Positions 7,983 to 15,768 of a stretch of 28,744 nt of DNA are shown in pieces. The translations under genes were made by a program, and so were the position numbers. Source of the DNA: a virus; IMG/VR virus record IMGVR_UViG_3300010885_012914, positions 1 through 28,744 of that record, one strand, 5' to 3'. Numbering within the stretch: position 1 is the stretch's first letter; every line of letters starts with the position of its first letter. Under the pieces are notes generated by a model. The model had not been told where the DNA came from. It did not search any database and was given only the letters and a program-made list of their open reading frames with translations.

Positions 7983-8584
7983 TACGCGATACCGAACACT
8001 ACAAACGGCGATAGTAAGTCGCGCACGTCAGGATCGACGCTACGCACTTGGATAGCCATATCTGCGAAACCAACAACACCGAGCGCTGCATTCAAACGGG
8101 CAAAACCGCGTATCGTCAGCAAGATAGTGGCAGTGCGCACGTCATCGGGTATGGCGTTCCAGCCCCACTGAGCCGTGCATTGCACAGTAGGGAAAGACGG
8201 GGTCACTTCTAACGGGAACGTTTTGCCACCGAGCATACGTGCTTGACGGTATGGTCTGCCGCGCAACGGCGCATCGGTGGGTTCTAGAATGTAATCAGTG
8301 CCTTGCACCAGTGTGGTTGCGTAAGTGCCATTAGCGGCTGTGTCGGTTTTGATCGTGACTGTTGTGTTGGGTAGGTCAGCAGGGAAACGCACCAAGAACT
8401 CATCATACGGGTAGATTGGTATCGCTGTGCTGGTTGTTTTATAGAACCATCTGCCACAGAACCCGTCAACACGACGACTTGCTCCTTCGATTTCTTTCTC
8501 CAGTAGTGTATCATCGTTACTATCTGTTATTCTGAGTGCGGCTTTCACCTCTGCAAGTGTGCAGTAGCCGTTTGTGATAGCCAT
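7982..8584 (-). CDS. Head-to-tail adaptor (gp6-like)
   Basis: The 200-aa protein opens with YCTLAEVKAALRITDSNDD followed by LLEKEIEGASRRVDGFCGR. This is the recognisable head-tail adaptor fold (HK97 gp6/SPP1 gp15 type): two helices with a conserved L-K-x-x-L-x-I motif. The C-terminal part includes DDVRTATILLTIRGFARL, the last helix of the family. It should form a ring under the portal. It starts directly at the end of the 68-aa gene and precedes the tail terminator. Confidence 0.85.
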   Translation of the reverse strand: MAITNGYCTLAEVKAALRITDSNDDTLLEKEIEGASRRVDGFCGRWFYKTTSTAIPIYPYDEFLVRFPADLPNTTVTIKTDTAANGTYATTLVQGTDYILEPTDAPLRGRPYRQARMLGGKTFPLEVTPSFPTVQCTAQWGWNAIPDDVRTATILLTIRGFARLNAALGVVGFADMAIQVRSVDPDVRDLLSPFVVFGIA

Positions 8585-8790
8585 TAGTTAGCGCGTTTCT
8601 GTGCGCGTTTCTGCATTGCTCGCTCTGTTGGCGGTTCTACTGTTGCTGTCTCAACAGTGTCAGCAAGATATTTGTGTTCAAATCCGACCTCGCGCAATGC
8701 TGCGTCGACGGCTTTGACGCGATCAACAAGACCGCGACGTTCGTAACCTGCACGCTCTACTAGCAGTGACTCGATGTATTTTGATGTCAT
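8584..8790 (-). CDS. Small charged protein after the capsid gene
   Basis: The 68-aa product is highly charged (LLVERAGYERRGLVDRVKAV; C-terminal Gln-Lys-Arg repeats). It lies between the major capsid gene and the adaptor and shares its stop with the adaptor start. Similar short coiled-coil proteins lie after the capsid gene in many actinobacteriophages and carry an ER.GY..RG..DR motif like the one here. The role is unknown; a connector or scaffolding accessory is a guess from position. Confidence 0.72.
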   Translation of the reverse strand: MTSKYIESLLVERAGYERRGLVDRVKAVDAALREVGFEHKYLADTVETATVEPPTERAMQKRAQKRAN

Positions 8791-8815
8791 TGTGCTTTGT
8801 CCTCTCTAGTGGTAG

Positions 8816-8850
8816 GTCGGCGCTGGCTGCCTGACGAAGCCAGCGCCGAC
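8816..8850 (-). terminator. 13-bp hairpin downstream of the major capsid gene
   Basis: Arms 8816-8828 and 8838-8850 form a perfect 13-bp GC-rich stem with a 9-nt loop. In the direction of the genes it is not followed by a T tract, so it may be an RNA-stabilising or attenuating hairpin behind the capsid message rather than a full intrinsic terminator. On the opposite strand it is followed by a loosely T-rich stretch (TTTCCTGATGTTTCTT), where it could stop antisense transcription. Confidence 0.65.
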
Positions 8851-8883
8851 TTTCCTGATGTTTCTTATCTAACTGTTGTTAGA

Positions 8884-10182
8884 TTAGAAGGTTGGGGCGA
8901 CTAACCCTGTACCGTTGATTTGTGCCCAAGCGTTCGGGTAGCGGTTTGCAGTGAATGCTGCATATCCGTACACGATCATCTGCACGTCGAGTTCCGAACC
9001 CTTTGGCTGTTCGAAACGCAACATCATTGGCTCGCCATTGCCCTGTTCCCACAGGTGCAGTTCTTGCGAGTTGCCGATGTAGATGGTGTCTTGGTCTGTG
9101 CCAGTTCCCTTGTTGGTTGCAACTGTTGCATCGGTGAACACTGGCAATCCAGCAATAGCGTAGCCGCTGTTGCCGTATTGTGGTGCACCGTTGCCAACTG
9201 CAACTGCGTTCTGCGCGTATGGCGCAGGTACAGCAAGTGGACGGTTCTGACCATCAACTGCAGCCAAGATCATCGCGAGACGACGTGGGTGCATGATGAT
9301 CACGTTTGGACCAGCAAAGAAAGTGGTTTGTACTTTCTGAATGGCGTCCAACAGTTTAGGGTACATTTCTGCAACGGTAGGCGAGGCGTCAGTATAAGTG
9401 ACGCTCTGACCTGCTGAAGAGAAAAGTTCTGCAACGACTGCGGTGTTCAACACTGTGTGGTATGAAGACACCAAATCAGCCATGACCAACGAGTCGATAC
9501 CAGTGCCACGCTCAAGAGCCTGACGTGATACGTTTTGTTGTCCAGCGTATGTTTTCACGCTGATATCCAACTTGGTGTCATCCATGTTTGTCTCTTGAAC
9601 TGCTGCACCTTCAGTTTGCTCAGCGGTTGCTGAACCTGTGGTGATTTTGCTCAACGAAATCGTCAAACCTTGTGCTGGCAAGGCATGCTTGCGAGCGATG
9701 TCTGCAGTAACGCGACCTGCACGTGCGAATGGCGCGGCAAGATCGGTGAGGAACTGTGGAACAACCAAGCCAGCAAACGCTGCCGAAGTTACGTCACGGC
9801 GTTCGATCTTTTCTTCTTGCATGTGTCGTGCAAGACGATCTTTCGCTGCGAAGTCGTTGTTGAACTGTGCTGCATAAGCGTCGGCGATGAACGAAACCTC
9901 AGCGTGTTGGCTGTAGGTGCGTGCTTCGGACTTCACTACTGCAGGTGAATTGATAGCCGTGTTTTTGCGTGCTTCAGCAGCAGCAGCGGCGCGACCTTCA
10001 AGTTCAGTGTGTTGTTTGATTTGCTCGTCCAATTCGCGAACTTCATCAAGGGCAACGGCGATAGTGCCGTCTTCGTCCTTGCTCAAGTCACGCTGTTCGG
10101 ACACAGCGATTTGTGTGATTTGTTCTGCACGTGCCAGCGCTGCGTCGCGCTTCTCGTTCAGAATCTCGGTGTACTTTGCCAC
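8884..10182 (-). CDS. Major capsid protein, HK97 fold
   Basis: The 432-aa protein has an N-terminal charged helical delta domain (about residues 1-95, with KRDAALARAEQI and EVRELDEQIKQH) followed by the HK97 core (FLTDLAAPFARAGRVTADIA; TISLSKITTGSATAEQTEG). I start it at the GTG at 10182, because AAGGAG lies 8 nt upstream there; an ATG 45 nt further up lacks that ribosome site and would add a non-conserved tail. The delta domain acts as scaffold and is removed by the protease encoded just upstream. A 7-bp inverted repeat (10198-10204 / 10225-10231) sits before the ribosome site. Confidence 0.92.
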   Translation of the reverse strand: MAKYTEILNEKRDAALARAEQITQIAVSEQRDLSKDEDGTIAVALDEVRELDEQIKQHTELEGRAAAAAEARKNTAINSPAVVKSEARTYSQHAEVSFIADAYAAQFNNDFAAKDRLARHMQEEKIERRDVTSAAFAGLVVPQFLTDLAAPFARAGRVTADIARKHALPAQGLTISLSKITTGSATAEQTEGAAVQETNMDDTKLDISVKTYAGQQNVSRQALERGTGIDSLVMADLVSSYHTVLNTAVVAELFSSAGQSVTYTDASPTVAEMYPKLLDAIQKVQTTFFAGPNVIIMHPRRLAMILAAVDGQNRPLAVPAPYAQNAVAVGNGAPQYGNSGYAIAGLPVFTDATVATNKGTGTDQDTIYIGNSQELHLWEQGNGEPMMLRFEQPKGSELDVQMIVYGYAAFTANRYPNAWAQINGTGLVAPTF

Positions 10183-10197
10183 GTTATAGTCTCCTTG

Positions 10198-10231
10198 ACT
10201 CGTGTATATGGGTATGTTGGATTCCACGAGT
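10198..10231 (-). promoter_or_regulatory. Inverted repeat just before the capsid ribosome site
   Basis: Perfect 7-bp arms (10198-10204 and 10225-10231) flank a 20-nt loop, and the capsid SD AAGGAG (10191-10196) starts immediately after the stem. In the mRNA this would put a small stem beside the ribosome site. No promoter hexamers are convincing here. The structure may tune capsid translation or mark a processed 5' end. Confidence 0.35.
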
Positions 10232-10273
10232 GACTCCTGCAGTGTGCCTTTCTAGGCTACGGCTGCGGTTCGG

Positions 10274-11503
10274 CTAGCGGTGACGGGCTATTTGGATCTG
10301 ACGCTGACGCGCCAGCAAAGAACCCGACGGCACAACAGTAACAGGCTGCGAACGGCGCAACTCTGCAATAGTGTCCTCGTAAGCAGGATAAGTTACCACG
10401 CTCACATCGAACAGTTGTACCTCACGCAACTCACGCACCATGCCATCGGCACTGAAAGCGTCCTTGATCGTGCGGAATGCAAACGACATCTGTGACAGGT
10501 CGCCGCGTCGCATCGCTGAGATCACACGTTGTGCATCAGGGTTCATCGGATCTAGCGACGCCTCAACACGCAAACCACGCTCATCTTCCTCTAACATCAA
10601 CGTACCCGACTTAGTGCGTGCCAGTGGCACACCTTCATGGTCGATCAAAAGACGCACATCTGCGCCATCTTTCAAGGTCTTAGCGAAAGCACCTTTGCGC
10701 ACATACTCGACGAACGGCATCGGCTCGCTAGGTGAATCGAATATCGCAGCGTAGCCAGTGAAAATGTTGCCATCTTCCGAGGCTCGCATCTCCAGTGTCG
10801 TGTATGCAACACTGCGTCGTTCGTCCAATGTGTCGCTGACCCATTGTACAGTGCTGTTCATATCAGCACCAGCGTACACGCTGCTCGCACTGCGTTCGCT
10901 TCCATTATCTTCAATCATCGGCTGTTCTTCTTCAACTACATCTTCAGCCTGATCAGCGACAAACGCCTCAGGTGTGTAGCCTTCGATGCCAATCGACGCG
11001 TAGGCGTCTAGGTTTGCTTGGTCATTGTCAACAGCGGCGTCGATCAGTACACCGCTGTTGACTAGTTCTGTGGCTGCTTGCTTTTTAAACTCAGACGTGT
11101 CAGTCGAGTCTTCAGGCTGCATAATCAAATCTTTATACATGACACCAGCATCAGACAGCGCCTGTTCGGTTTCAGCACGGCGCGATTCATCGCGACCAGT
11201 TATAAGATACACCTCGTATCCGCTGCCGTTCACTGCGTCGATAACATCTTGCATAGGCTCAGTTCCTGCACCCAACAACGTACCATCGATGTCGACGATC
11301 AGGGCTTCGTTTTCTCCCTCGGCGCGTTTGTTGACATCACCGATCGGATCAAGACCTTCAGATAGAGACACCGCTACCATTTGATCGATCGCGTCTTGTT
11401 TAATGTCATGACATGCAATTGTATCATACGAACCGTCGCTGTTTTGTTTAACAGTTGCCCAACCTGCGCAGTCGCTTTGGCTGTCACTTATCCCGTATGG
11501 CAT
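10274..11503 (-). CDS. HAD-like domain fused to HK97 prohead protease
   Basis: This 409-aa protein has three parts. Residues 1-55 carry DCAGWATVK and CHDIKQDAIDQMVAVSLSEG, a short module common in phage head proteins. Residues 66-170 look like a HAD-superfamily phosphatase: DIDGT at 71-75, LITGR at 100-104, and a late acidic VDND at 158-161. Residues about 235-385 are the S78-type prohead protease: FTGYAAIF, KGAFAKTL, catalytic candidates His289 (LLIDHEG) and Ser340 (QMSFAF), and LFDVSVVTYPAY. The protease cleaves the capsid delta domain during maturation. The HAD insertion is unusual; its substrate is unknown. The gene lies directly before the capsid gene, as expected. Confidence 0.88.
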   Translation of the reverse strand: MPYGISDSQSDCAGWATVKQNSDGSYDTIACHDIKQDAIDQMVAVSLSEGLDPIGDVNKRAEGENEALIVDIDGTLLGAGTEPMQDVIDAVNGSGYEVYLITGRDESRRAETEQALSDAGVMYKDLIMQPEDSTDTSEFKKQAATELVNSGVLIDAAVDNDQANLDAYASIGIEGYTPEAFVADQAEDVVEEEQPMIEDNGSERSASSVYAGADMNSTVQWVSDTLDERRSVAYTTLEMRASEDGNIFTGYAAIFDSPSEPMPFVEYVRKGAFAKTLKDGADVRLLIDHEGVPLARTKSGTLMLEEDERGLRVEASLDPMNPDAQRVISAMRRGDLSQMSFAFRTIKDAFSADGMVRELREVQLFDVSVVTYPAYEDTIAELRRSQPVTVVPSGSLLARQRQIQIARHR

Positions 11504-11506
11504 CAG

Positions 11507-11761
11507 TTAGTCTCCATCGGGTGTCAGCACGCGCACGTTTGTAGTGCCTGTGTTAGTGATACCGTAAAGCGTTTCGCCGAGTGGCACGTTTATCGTGATC
11601 GTTTGGTTGTTTGGCAGATGCAAGCCACTAGATGTAGTCACTGCACTGTCACCTAAATACGTGCTGCCGCTGGTCGAATGCAGGTAGCAGATACGGTTTT
11701 GATTATCTGCAGAGATAAGTAATGTGGCAGTCGTTGCTACTGTTACAGCCGCCGATTTCAT
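11507..11761 (-). CDS. Small beta-rich head-region protein
   Basis: The 84-aa protein is rich in Thr, Ser and Val (TVATTATLLISADNQNR; ITINVPLGETLYGI) and probably forms a small beta-sandwich. Its ATG overlaps the portal stop (ATGA), so translation is coupled to the portal. Small proteins of this composition occur in head gene clusters as decoration or accessory pieces, but I do not recognise a family. No signal or membrane segment is visible. Confidence 0.65.
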   Translation of the reverse strand: MKSAAVTVATTATLLISADNQNRICYLHSTSGSTYLGDSAVTTSSGLHLPNNQTITINVPLGETLYGITNTGTTNVRVLTPDGD

Positions 11762-12948
11762 TGTGGTGGCTGGCTATCTACACCGAGAAGCGGCAAATCG
11801 CCACCATCAATAGAAGACATCGGCGCACCAGCGATACCGATAATAAACTGGTCGCCACCTTCGTACGGTTCGCGGTCATCATCTGCACGTGCCTCGTTTG
11901 GTGTTAGCGTGCCGTTCATGATCTGTATCTGTTGTGCACGTACACGTGTGATCAAGTCGGCTCGCATGAACTCATCGGCGTTGAACCGCACACGCTGTGT
12001 GATCGGCAACATCTCGCTGATAGCGTCCTCAACACGTCGCATCCAAGGCAATAAAGTGAAACGCACAAAGTTCGTACCCATCGACTCGATGTTTTGATAC
12101 GTTTGCGAGTCGCCACCAGTACCAGCGATCAAATGCAACGGTACGCGATACACGCGAGCGATATCACGTATGATCGACTCGCGGTGTTCCAACATCTGCA
12201 TATCTGCAGCGCTGGTTGTGATCGAACGCCAGCGCAAACCGTTAGACAACACGGCAGGACGACGACGTTTGTGATGTGACTCTTCCCAAGTATCGCGCAA
12301 CACTTGCGCCTGTTCAGGTGTGATCGGCTTATCCGACTCCAACACCGACGATGGTGTAGCACCTTCGCCGTAAAACTGCGCTAGGAAACGATCCATCGCT
12401 AACGCCATGCCGATCGTGTTGCGTTGGGCTTCCAACGGTGACACACCTCGACGTTGACCAGCCAGCAGCAGCCAATGGATAGAACGTATGTCGCCAACTT
12501 CGAAACGTTGATTACCGATCTCGTAGTACATGCCGTCGATGTCGGTATCGTATTTTTCTTTCACGTGATGAGGGTGAATAGCACGCATTTCAGATGGCAG
12601 TTCACCAGCGCGACGCGGTGCGTAAATGTACGCGCAACCGTGCAGCGCTAACGTGGCTACAACTTCATGCACAAACTCGAACATAGACTGTGTGGCGTTT
12701 GGCTTGATCAGGACGCTAGGTGTTGGGATCGACTCGATACGACCACCACGTTGACGTGTCAACTCTAACGGCATCGTGGCGATTGTGTCTGCGATCAACG
12801 ACACACAAGCCAAAACAGCAGACGAGGCGAACGCATTCTGTTCGCTAATCACCTCACCTGAGTAGTTAGGGTAATAAGGGCGTGCGGTTATCTGATACGG
12901 ATCGATCGACGTCGGCAACGCACGTGTTTCACGTTTGAACAGGCTCAT
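11758..12948 (-). CDS. Portal protein, HK97 family
   Basis: The 396-aa protein shows the HK97-type portal order: ACVSLIADTIATMPLEL near residue 50, a central HPHHVK region, LEAQRNTIGMALAMDRF, the GLRW segment, and DIARVYRVPLHLIAG followed by the Gln-Asn-Ile-Glu helix. The length is normal for the family. It forms the dodecameric DNA-entry ring and docks the terminase. Its ATG overlaps the TGA of the 44-aa membrane protein upstream, and its end overlaps the 84-aa gene. Confidence 0.92.
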   Translation of the reverse strand: MSLFKRETRALPTSIDPYQITARPYYPNYSGEVISEQNAFASSAVLACVSLIADTIATMPLELTRQRGGRIESIPTPSVLIKPNATQSMFEFVHEVVATLALHGCAYIYAPRRAGELPSEMRAIHPHHVKEKYDTDIDGMYYEIGNQRFEVGDIRSIHWLLLAGQRRGVSPLEAQRNTIGMALAMDRFLAQFYGEGATPSSVLESDKPITPEQAQVLRDTWEESHHKRRRPAVLSNGLRWRSITTSAADMQMLEHRESIIRDIARVYRVPLHLIAGTGGDSQTYQNIESMGTNFVRFTLLPWMRRVEDAISEMLPITQRVRFNADEFMRADLITRVRAQQIQIMNGTLTPNEARADDDREPYEGGDQFIIGIAGAPMSSIDGGDLPLLGVDSQPPQ

Positions 12949-13079
12949 TGCATGATGCCGATCGTGATCAAAGCAATGCCAAGAACGATAGCACTAACAG
13001 CGATACTGAATGTAGCGACACCGATGACAACGCACCCGATACCTAAACACTCTACCGCTGTCGTTGCCTTGTCGCCCAC
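12945..13079 (-). CDS. Small membrane protein between terminase and portal
   Basis: A 44-aa frame begins at a GTG (13079) that overlaps the terminase stop as TAGTG and ends in a TGA overlapping the portal ATG. AAGGA lies about 8 nt upstream of the GTG. The product is hydrophobic over most of its length (CLGIGCVVIGVATFSIAVSA, then IVLGIALITIGIM), enough for one long or two short membrane segments. Perfect coupling on both sides and a good ribosome site make this a real gene. The function is unknown; a small membrane protein in the head operon is unusual. Confidence 0.7.
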   Translation of the reverse strand: MGDKATTAVECLGIGCVVIGVATFSIAVSAIVLGIALITIGIMQ

Positions 13080-14563
13080 TAAGAATCCTTCCAAACATCT
13101 ATCACAGACGGGTTGGCGTCTGTTTTGTTTACGAGTGTAGCACGGTCAAGGGCTATGACTAAAGCAATAGCCGCGTCGATCTTACGTTTCGATTTGCCCT
13201 TGCTCAAACGCCACCCCTCGTCAGTCATACGTTGAGCCGCTGACAGCACCTGATCGACGAACTGCGGCGAACCATCATGCGCGACACGTTGATTCACTAT
13301 CATCTCGAACGCATTGCCACACGCTGGTATCATACGAGCACGCGACTGTGGAAACTCGACCATCGGCAACCCGTCATCAGTCAAAATCTCACTGCTGCGC
13401 TGGAAATAAGCAGGGTCATACGCGAACTCGCGCACGTCATACGTTTGATGTAGCCAACGTAGATGAGCCTCAACAGCGGCAACATCGAGCGGCGCGTCTT
13501 GCGGATACCATATCTTGCTACGCACAACGACCACATCATCTTGCGGCTGTGCCACCACCACCGCGATACTGTCATGTTTCAACGCCATATCAAGACCAAC
13601 ATAGACAGGCAAATCGAACGACAACTGGCGATCAGACTTGCACGCCTCGAACGCACCAGCAGGAAGCCACGACTCTAATGTACGAGTCCACTGGTTTAGG
13701 CGGTAACGGCGAAACGCATTTTCGCTGGTTTGTTTCACTGCCACTTCCATATCTTCAACATCGATCAAACCGTAGGCGAGATTAGGGTTTGCACGTATCC
13801 ACTCATCACGGTCATCTAACGGACAGTCGGCTACGGCTTCCCACCACCAAAATCCGAAACTCGGATCGTCAACTTCACCAGCCGCGACACGTTTGCCATA
13901 CTGGTACATTTTGCCGCACAAAGTCTCCAAGTCGTGACCTGCTGTGGTGATGGCAACTGTCATCGGATCGAGACGCGCACCCGATCCCAACGTCAACGCG
14001 TCCCATAAATCCTCGTTTGCCTGTACGTGTAACTCATCAAATACAACGACGCTAGGGTTCAGTCCTTGTTGCAACTTTGCATCGCTCGACAAAACACGGA
14101 ACACCGCGCCAGTAGCAGGTACAGCGATCACGTCACGATAGATCTTGCAGATACCGCTCAACGCCTGCGATCTGATCACCTGTTGACGTGCAGTTTCAAA
14201 CACGATCCGCGCCTGTTGTCGATCACCAGCAGCCGCATACACTTCAGCACCAAGACCGCCCTCAATAAGACCATGCAACGCAATCACTGAACCAAGCAGC
14301 GACTTGCCATTTTTGCGACCTAAACCGATCAACGCACGACGGTATCGGCGACGTCCATCAGCGCGACGTTCATACAGCGAATGGATCAAATCGCGTTGCC
14401 ACTGGACAAGTTCCAACGGATCGCCAGCACGCATGCCCTTGTCCACGTGTAGAAATGTGCGAGCAAAATCGATTACATTTTCGCCGTCGAGCGCGTCAGT
14501 AAGTCGGGGTGTCGCCCAAGTCGCTACGCTTCTTGGTTCTATTCCTGTACTCGTCAAGTTCAT
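13079..14563 (-). CDS. Terminase large subunit
   Basis: The 494-aa protein has the two-domain packaging-motor plan. The ATPase domain carries a Walker A-like GRKNGKS (82-88) and a Walker B with VVVFDELH, followed by the SGARLDPMTVAITTAG coupling motif. The C-terminal nuclease domain starts with VGLDMALKHDSIAVVV, whose Asp is a metal ligand, and ends with acidic residues in the KSKRKIDAAIALVIALDR segment. This is the Terminase_1 (phiC31/HK97-like) type. It overlaps the small subunit by 68 bp, which is long but leaves no better start. It is followed by a coupled small membrane gene and the portal. Confidence 0.93.
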   Translation of the reverse strand: MNLTSTGIEPRSVATWATPRLTDALDGENVIDFARTFLHVDKGMRAGDPLELVQWQRDLIHSLYERRADGRRRYRRALIGLGRKNGKSLLGSVIALHGLIEGGLGAEVYAAAGDRQQARIVFETARQQVIRSQALSGICKIYRDVIAVPATGAVFRVLSSDAKLQQGLNPSVVVFDELHVQANEDLWDALTLGSGARLDPMTVAITTAGHDLETLCGKMYQYGKRVAAGEVDDPSFGFWWWEAVADCPLDDRDEWIRANPNLAYGLIDVEDMEVAVKQTSENAFRRYRLNQWTRTLESWLPAGAFEACKSDRQLSFDLPVYVGLDMALKHDSIAVVVAQPQDDVVVVRSKIWYPQDAPLDVAAVEAHLRWLHQTYDVREFAYDPAYFQRSSEILTDDGLPMVEFPQSRARMIPACGNAFEMIVNQRVAHDGSPQFVDQVLSAAQRMTDEGWRLSKGKSKRKIDAAIALVIALDRATLVNKTDANPSVIDVWKDS

Positions 14564-15038
14564 TAGCCACTCTTATCTCAAATAAGCCGAGACGCGCACG
14601 CTCGGACACGGGTAAACCTAGTAACTGTAACCAGCCAGTGATCTGTGCATCAGCCTGCTCGATCTGTTTAACTGCAGGGTGTGTCACAGTTTGACCATTT
14701 GCAGTAGTATACCACCTGTTGCGCACATCAGTGCCTAGCCACTCACGTAGAGCGTTCACAGTTTGCAACTTCTCAACCAGCATGCACATCATCACCATGT
14801 CATGTGACTCGGACAGATGGCGACGTCCAGCAGACCACAACATCGACCAAACCTGTGCGCCATATGGATCGCACCATGCAGGGACGGGTGGCAACTCATC
14901 GAGATAGACAACTGCGAGCGCTGTTTCAGGTGTTGGTGCAGGTGGTAGCGCCTTGTGTGATGGGTTGCCGCGTGCACGGTGTACTTCGAGTGGCTGCGGC
15001 TTACTGCCTCGACCAACTCCAGTCTTGGGTTTAGGCAT
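14496..15038 (-). CDS. Terminase small subunit
   Basis: The product starts MPKPKTGVGRGSKP and is 180 aa. It contains PVPAWCDPYGAQVWSML, SHDMVMMCMLVEKL and LGLFEIRVANELDEYR, typical of P27-like small terminases of actinobacteriophages. An in-frame ATG at 15089 would add 17 residues that include the translated 18-nt repeat; I prefer 15038 because the basic MPKPKTG opening is normal for the family. The 18-nt repeat ends 6 nt before this ATG and supplies a purine-rich ribosome site. It should recognise the packaging site, probably nearby in the upstream 240-bp gap. Confidence 0.85.
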   Translation of the reverse strand: MPKPKTGVGRGSKPQPLEVHRARGNPSHKALPPAPTPETALAVVYLDELPPVPAWCDPYGAQVWSMLWSAGRRHLSESHDMVMMCMLVEKLQTVNALREWLGTDVRNRWYTTANGQTVTHPAVKQIEQADAQITGWLQLLGLPVSERARLGLFEIRVANELDEYRNRTKKRSDLGDTPTY

Positions 15039-15282
15039 GGCGTTTCCGAGCCTTTCCCTTGCGCTTGTGGTGGCTAGATGCACCGACATAGCCTAGATGT
15101 GGGGAGAACGCAACCCGATGCATGGGAAGTGGCAAGGTAGCCAGCACCGACTGGCGACTGGTAGACGCCGACCCGACCCTAGGCATAGGGGGACTGCCAA
15201 GGAAATGCACTTCTGCTGGCATCGGGGTGCATGGATATATATCCCTCGGCAGAAAAGACAACCTCTTCATATGCACAGCGAT
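15039..15282. other. Non-coding gap between HNH and terminase genes; candidate packaging site
   Basis: No convincing gene lies in these 244 bp; an 81-codon open frame here lacks a ribosome site and looks unlike a protein. The gap holds the 18-nt repeat (15045-15062), a 12-bp perfect palindrome GGATATATATCC (15233-15244), and a small CCCTA/TAGGG hairpin (15177-15190). In phages with an HNH gene next to the small terminase, cos or pac sites commonly lie here, so this is the best place to look for one. That is inference from position. Confidence 0.4.
15045..15062 (-). repeat. 18-nt intergenic repeat, copy 1
   Basis: On the coding strand it reads GCAAGGGAAAGGCTCGGA and lies 6 nt before the small-terminase ATG. 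The identical 18 nt occur at 22476-22493 (opposite orientation) and at 27653-27670 (same orientation), and a partial copy lies at 22421-22440. All are between genes. It may serve as a ribosome-site element here and a protein-binding site in general. Confidence 0.9.
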
Positions 15283-15588
15283 TCAGTCGCGTCTGTGAGT
15301 CGCGCCACGACGACTGTTGCAAGATCGGTGAGCAGGTAGCAATGCTGATCCTACCACCGACTGGTTCACATGATCTGCCGTGAACGGGTCATTCGACCGA
15401 GCGCCACCGCCACAGATCCAGCAGGCAGTTGCTTGTTGTCTCACTTTAGCAGCCTCACTTCGATATGTGCCTTTGTAGTGGACACGGCGCGAGTTACGCA
15501 CCTGTTCCTTCATACGTTTGCACCGATCGCACCGTGTGGCTCTGCATAAGACACGGCAGTCTATGCATGGCATGACCCCTGCACTCAT
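15283..15588 (-). CDS. HNH endonuclease
   Basis: The 101-aa protein has two zinc-type cysteine pairs (CIDC and CDRC at the start; CWIC later) followed by FTADHVNQSV and LLPAHRSCNSRRG, the beta-beta-alpha HNH motif with its Asp-His and His/Asn residues. Phage HNH proteins next to the small terminase are needed, together with the large subunit, for cos cleavage in HK97-like systems. Its ATG overlaps the stop of the leaderless 52-aa gene (ATGA). The position just upstream of the terminase genes supports a packaging role rather than a free-standing homing enzyme. Confidence 0.85.
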   Translation of the reverse strand: MSAGVMPCIDCRVLCRATRCDRCKRMKEQVRNSRRVHYKGTYRSEAAKVRQQATACWICGGGARSNDPFTADHVNQSVVGSALLPAHRSCNSRRGATHRRD

Positions 15589-15743
15589 TGCACCTGCGAT
15601 GTTGTCACCTGCTTGCGCCTATGGTAGAAATCCCTCTGCCTACTGGCTATTACCGCCTTGCATGGGGTACACATGGATTCCCGTTTACGTTGGTGGCGTC
15701 TTGCTGCTGCGTACGTGCCGCATGGTCTTAGTTCTATTGACAT
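15585..15743 (-). CDS. Small CGT/CxxC putative zinc-binding protein, leaderless
   Basis: A 52-aa frame from the ATG at 15743 encodes LRPCGTYAAARRHQRKRE followed by MCTPCKAV. The pattern PCGT.AA.RRH.R.GE..C..C recurs in small proteins of actinobacteria and their phages; the Cys and His residues suggest one metal site. The ATG comes exactly 6 nt after a TATGAT -10 box, so the mRNA is predicted to be leaderless. The TGA overlaps the HNH start. It probably acts as a small DNA-binding or packaging accessory, but no function is established. Confidence 0.75.
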   Translation of the reverse strand: MSIELRPCGTYAAARRHQRKRESMCTPCKAVIASRQRDFYHRRKQVTTSQVQ

Positions 15744-15749
15744 AACCAC

Positions 15750-15758
15750 ATCATACCA
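15750..15758 (-). promoter_or_regulatory. Promoter P5 (extended -10) for the packaging operon
   Basis: The coding strand reads TGGTATGAT: a TATGAT -10 box (15750-15755) with an extended TG element. No good -35 hexamer is seen at normal spacing. The bases before it (TGTGG) match the end of the spacer in the other promoters. Transcription should begin at or next to the ATG at 15743 and enter the HNH, terminase and head genes. It may be the late promoter, needing an activator. Confidence 0.55.
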
Positions 15759-15768
15759 CATGGTCTGA

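Noticed and set aside
15031-15276. 81-codon minus frame between HNH and TerS
   Set aside because: Composition is unlike neighbours, no SD, and it overlaps the small-terminase start and candidate packaging site.
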